Positions 63,541 through 64,000 of a stretch of DNA of 64,000 bases are shown one piece after another. The stretch's first letter is position 1, and the number at the start of each line of letters is the position of its first letter. The DNA comes from Microbacterium sp. H83 (GTDB taxonomy: Bacteria > Actinomycetota > Actinomycetes > Actinomycetales > Microbacteriaceae). The stretch is taken from contig NZ_LWCU01000012.1 in the NCBI RefSeq assembly GCF_001650405.1, positions 62,001 to 126,000 on the forward strand, written 5' to 3'. Below the pieces are notes generated by a model. It saw only the letters and a list, made by a program, of their open reading frames with translations, did no database searches and was not told where the DNA came from. Made by a program: the position numbers and the translations under genes.

Positions 63541-64000
63541 GCCTGCTGAGGTGTTCGAATACCGCCTGCCGAGTCGTATCAAGTCCCGTGCGGACGTCCA
63601 CGTCATCCAGGAGCGCGCGCAGCGTGCGCCAGGGTCGGATCCGAGCTTTCTGCGGCTGAACTCCCCAGAGCGTTGCGCGTCCGGATTCGGACAGCGCGAC
63701 CGCTCCAGGTCGGTCGCCTCCGAGTGCCTTGAGGTCGGTCTCGAACAGGATTCGGCCTGAGGGGTATGTGTTCGAGTGCACCTCTCGAGGAGATCATCGC
63801 AGGCGGAACGGAGAAGTGGCATCCGAGCCGGACGGCGTCTTCGGTGAGTTCCGGTGCACCTGTCCACCAGTGCAACACGACGCCTTTGACCGGTGTTCGA
63901 TGCGACTCTCGTAGCAGTCGGAAATGCGCCCCTGAACTGTGGACACTTACTGATGCGGGGTTGGTCTTGCCGTTGCGCAAGACCAGCTTGATCCACCGCC
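63541..64000 (-). pseudogene. TatD-like nuclease fragment, frameshifted
   Basis: The minus strand near 63790-63960 encodes SVHSSGAHFRLLRESHRTP and VVLHWWTGAPELTEDAVRLG, then CHFSVPPAMISS, the TatD-family region around its metal-binding His. Past a GGGG run at 63761-63764 the continuing family sequence (SGRILFETDLKAL, with the E-T-D motif) is in another frame. Removing one base of the run joins them. The second frame has no sensible end before 63227. The N-terminus is beyond the window. Related TatD nucleases occur as QatD in Qat antiphage systems, but no Qat partners are visible. It fills most of the last 600 bp. Confidence 0.5.

Overview
The window is high-GC DNA from an actinobacterium, most likely a Microbacteriaceae member such as Microbacterium. 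The evidence is the pafB-pafC-tatA-tatC-helY block, the RNA polymerase-binding protein RbpA, many GTG starts and ATGA/GTGA gene overlaps, and repeated TANNNT -10 hexamers lying 6-7 nt before a start codon, which suggests leaderless mRNAs. The genus is inferred from gene content, not from an alignment.

1-11.0 kb: an integrative, mobilisable-looking region beside a tRNA-Leu(GAG) gene. It starts inside an MFS exporter. A copper cassette follows (a CsoR-type box, a DUF6153 membrane protein, a DUF305 lipoprotein, a CueP-like lipoprotein). Then come tandem 13-bp repeats and inverted repeats in front of a MobF relaxase-helicase, a zeta-type toxin with a small partner gene, an excisionase-like protein, an XRE regulator, a tyrosine recombinase and a GNAT acetyltransferase. 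No type IV secretion genes are present.

11.1-32.4 kb: chromosomal core. It holds an M20 peptidase, UppP, PAC2, a HAD phosphatase, TrmI, an FKBP-like lipoprotein, PafB/PafC, TatA/TatC, HelY, Lnt, RbpA, a glycerophosphodiesterase, an SPFH/NfeD pair, an SDR, an HdeD-like protein, an AraC-VOC-UvrA2 group and a methyltransferase.

32.5-43.9 kb: a KmtR/NmtR-like repressor with a P1B-4 (Co/Ni/Fe-type) ATPase. A PTS operon for a beta-glucoside follows (PRD regulator, EIIA, HPr, 6-phospho-beta-glucosidase, EIIC, EIIB, Gfo/Idh/MocA oxidoreductase). After that are an ArsR regulator and a Tat-exported M23 peptidase.

43.9-63.4 kb: a long metal and envelope-maturation island. The minus-strand run carries system II cytochrome c biogenesis (CcsB, ResB, CcdA, TlpA/ResA), two further CtaG-type domains, CopC, a CopD-CtaG fusion, a DsbA-like oxidoreductase, a second Lnt, a signal peptidase II, an M23 peptidase, a flavoprotein and three more DUF6153 proteins. 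It ends with CmtR plus a Cd/Pb/Zn P-type ATPase and a CDF exporter with its own ArsR repressor, whose start lies inside a 42-nt palindrome. The window closes in a frameshifted TatD-like nuclease fragment.

The theme is metal stress at the cell envelope. Exporters (P1B ATPases, CDF) are combined with extracytoplasmic copper proteins and with a private set of lipoprotein, thiol and cytochrome maturation enzymes. All four DUF6153 genes sit directly upstream of one of these cassettes.
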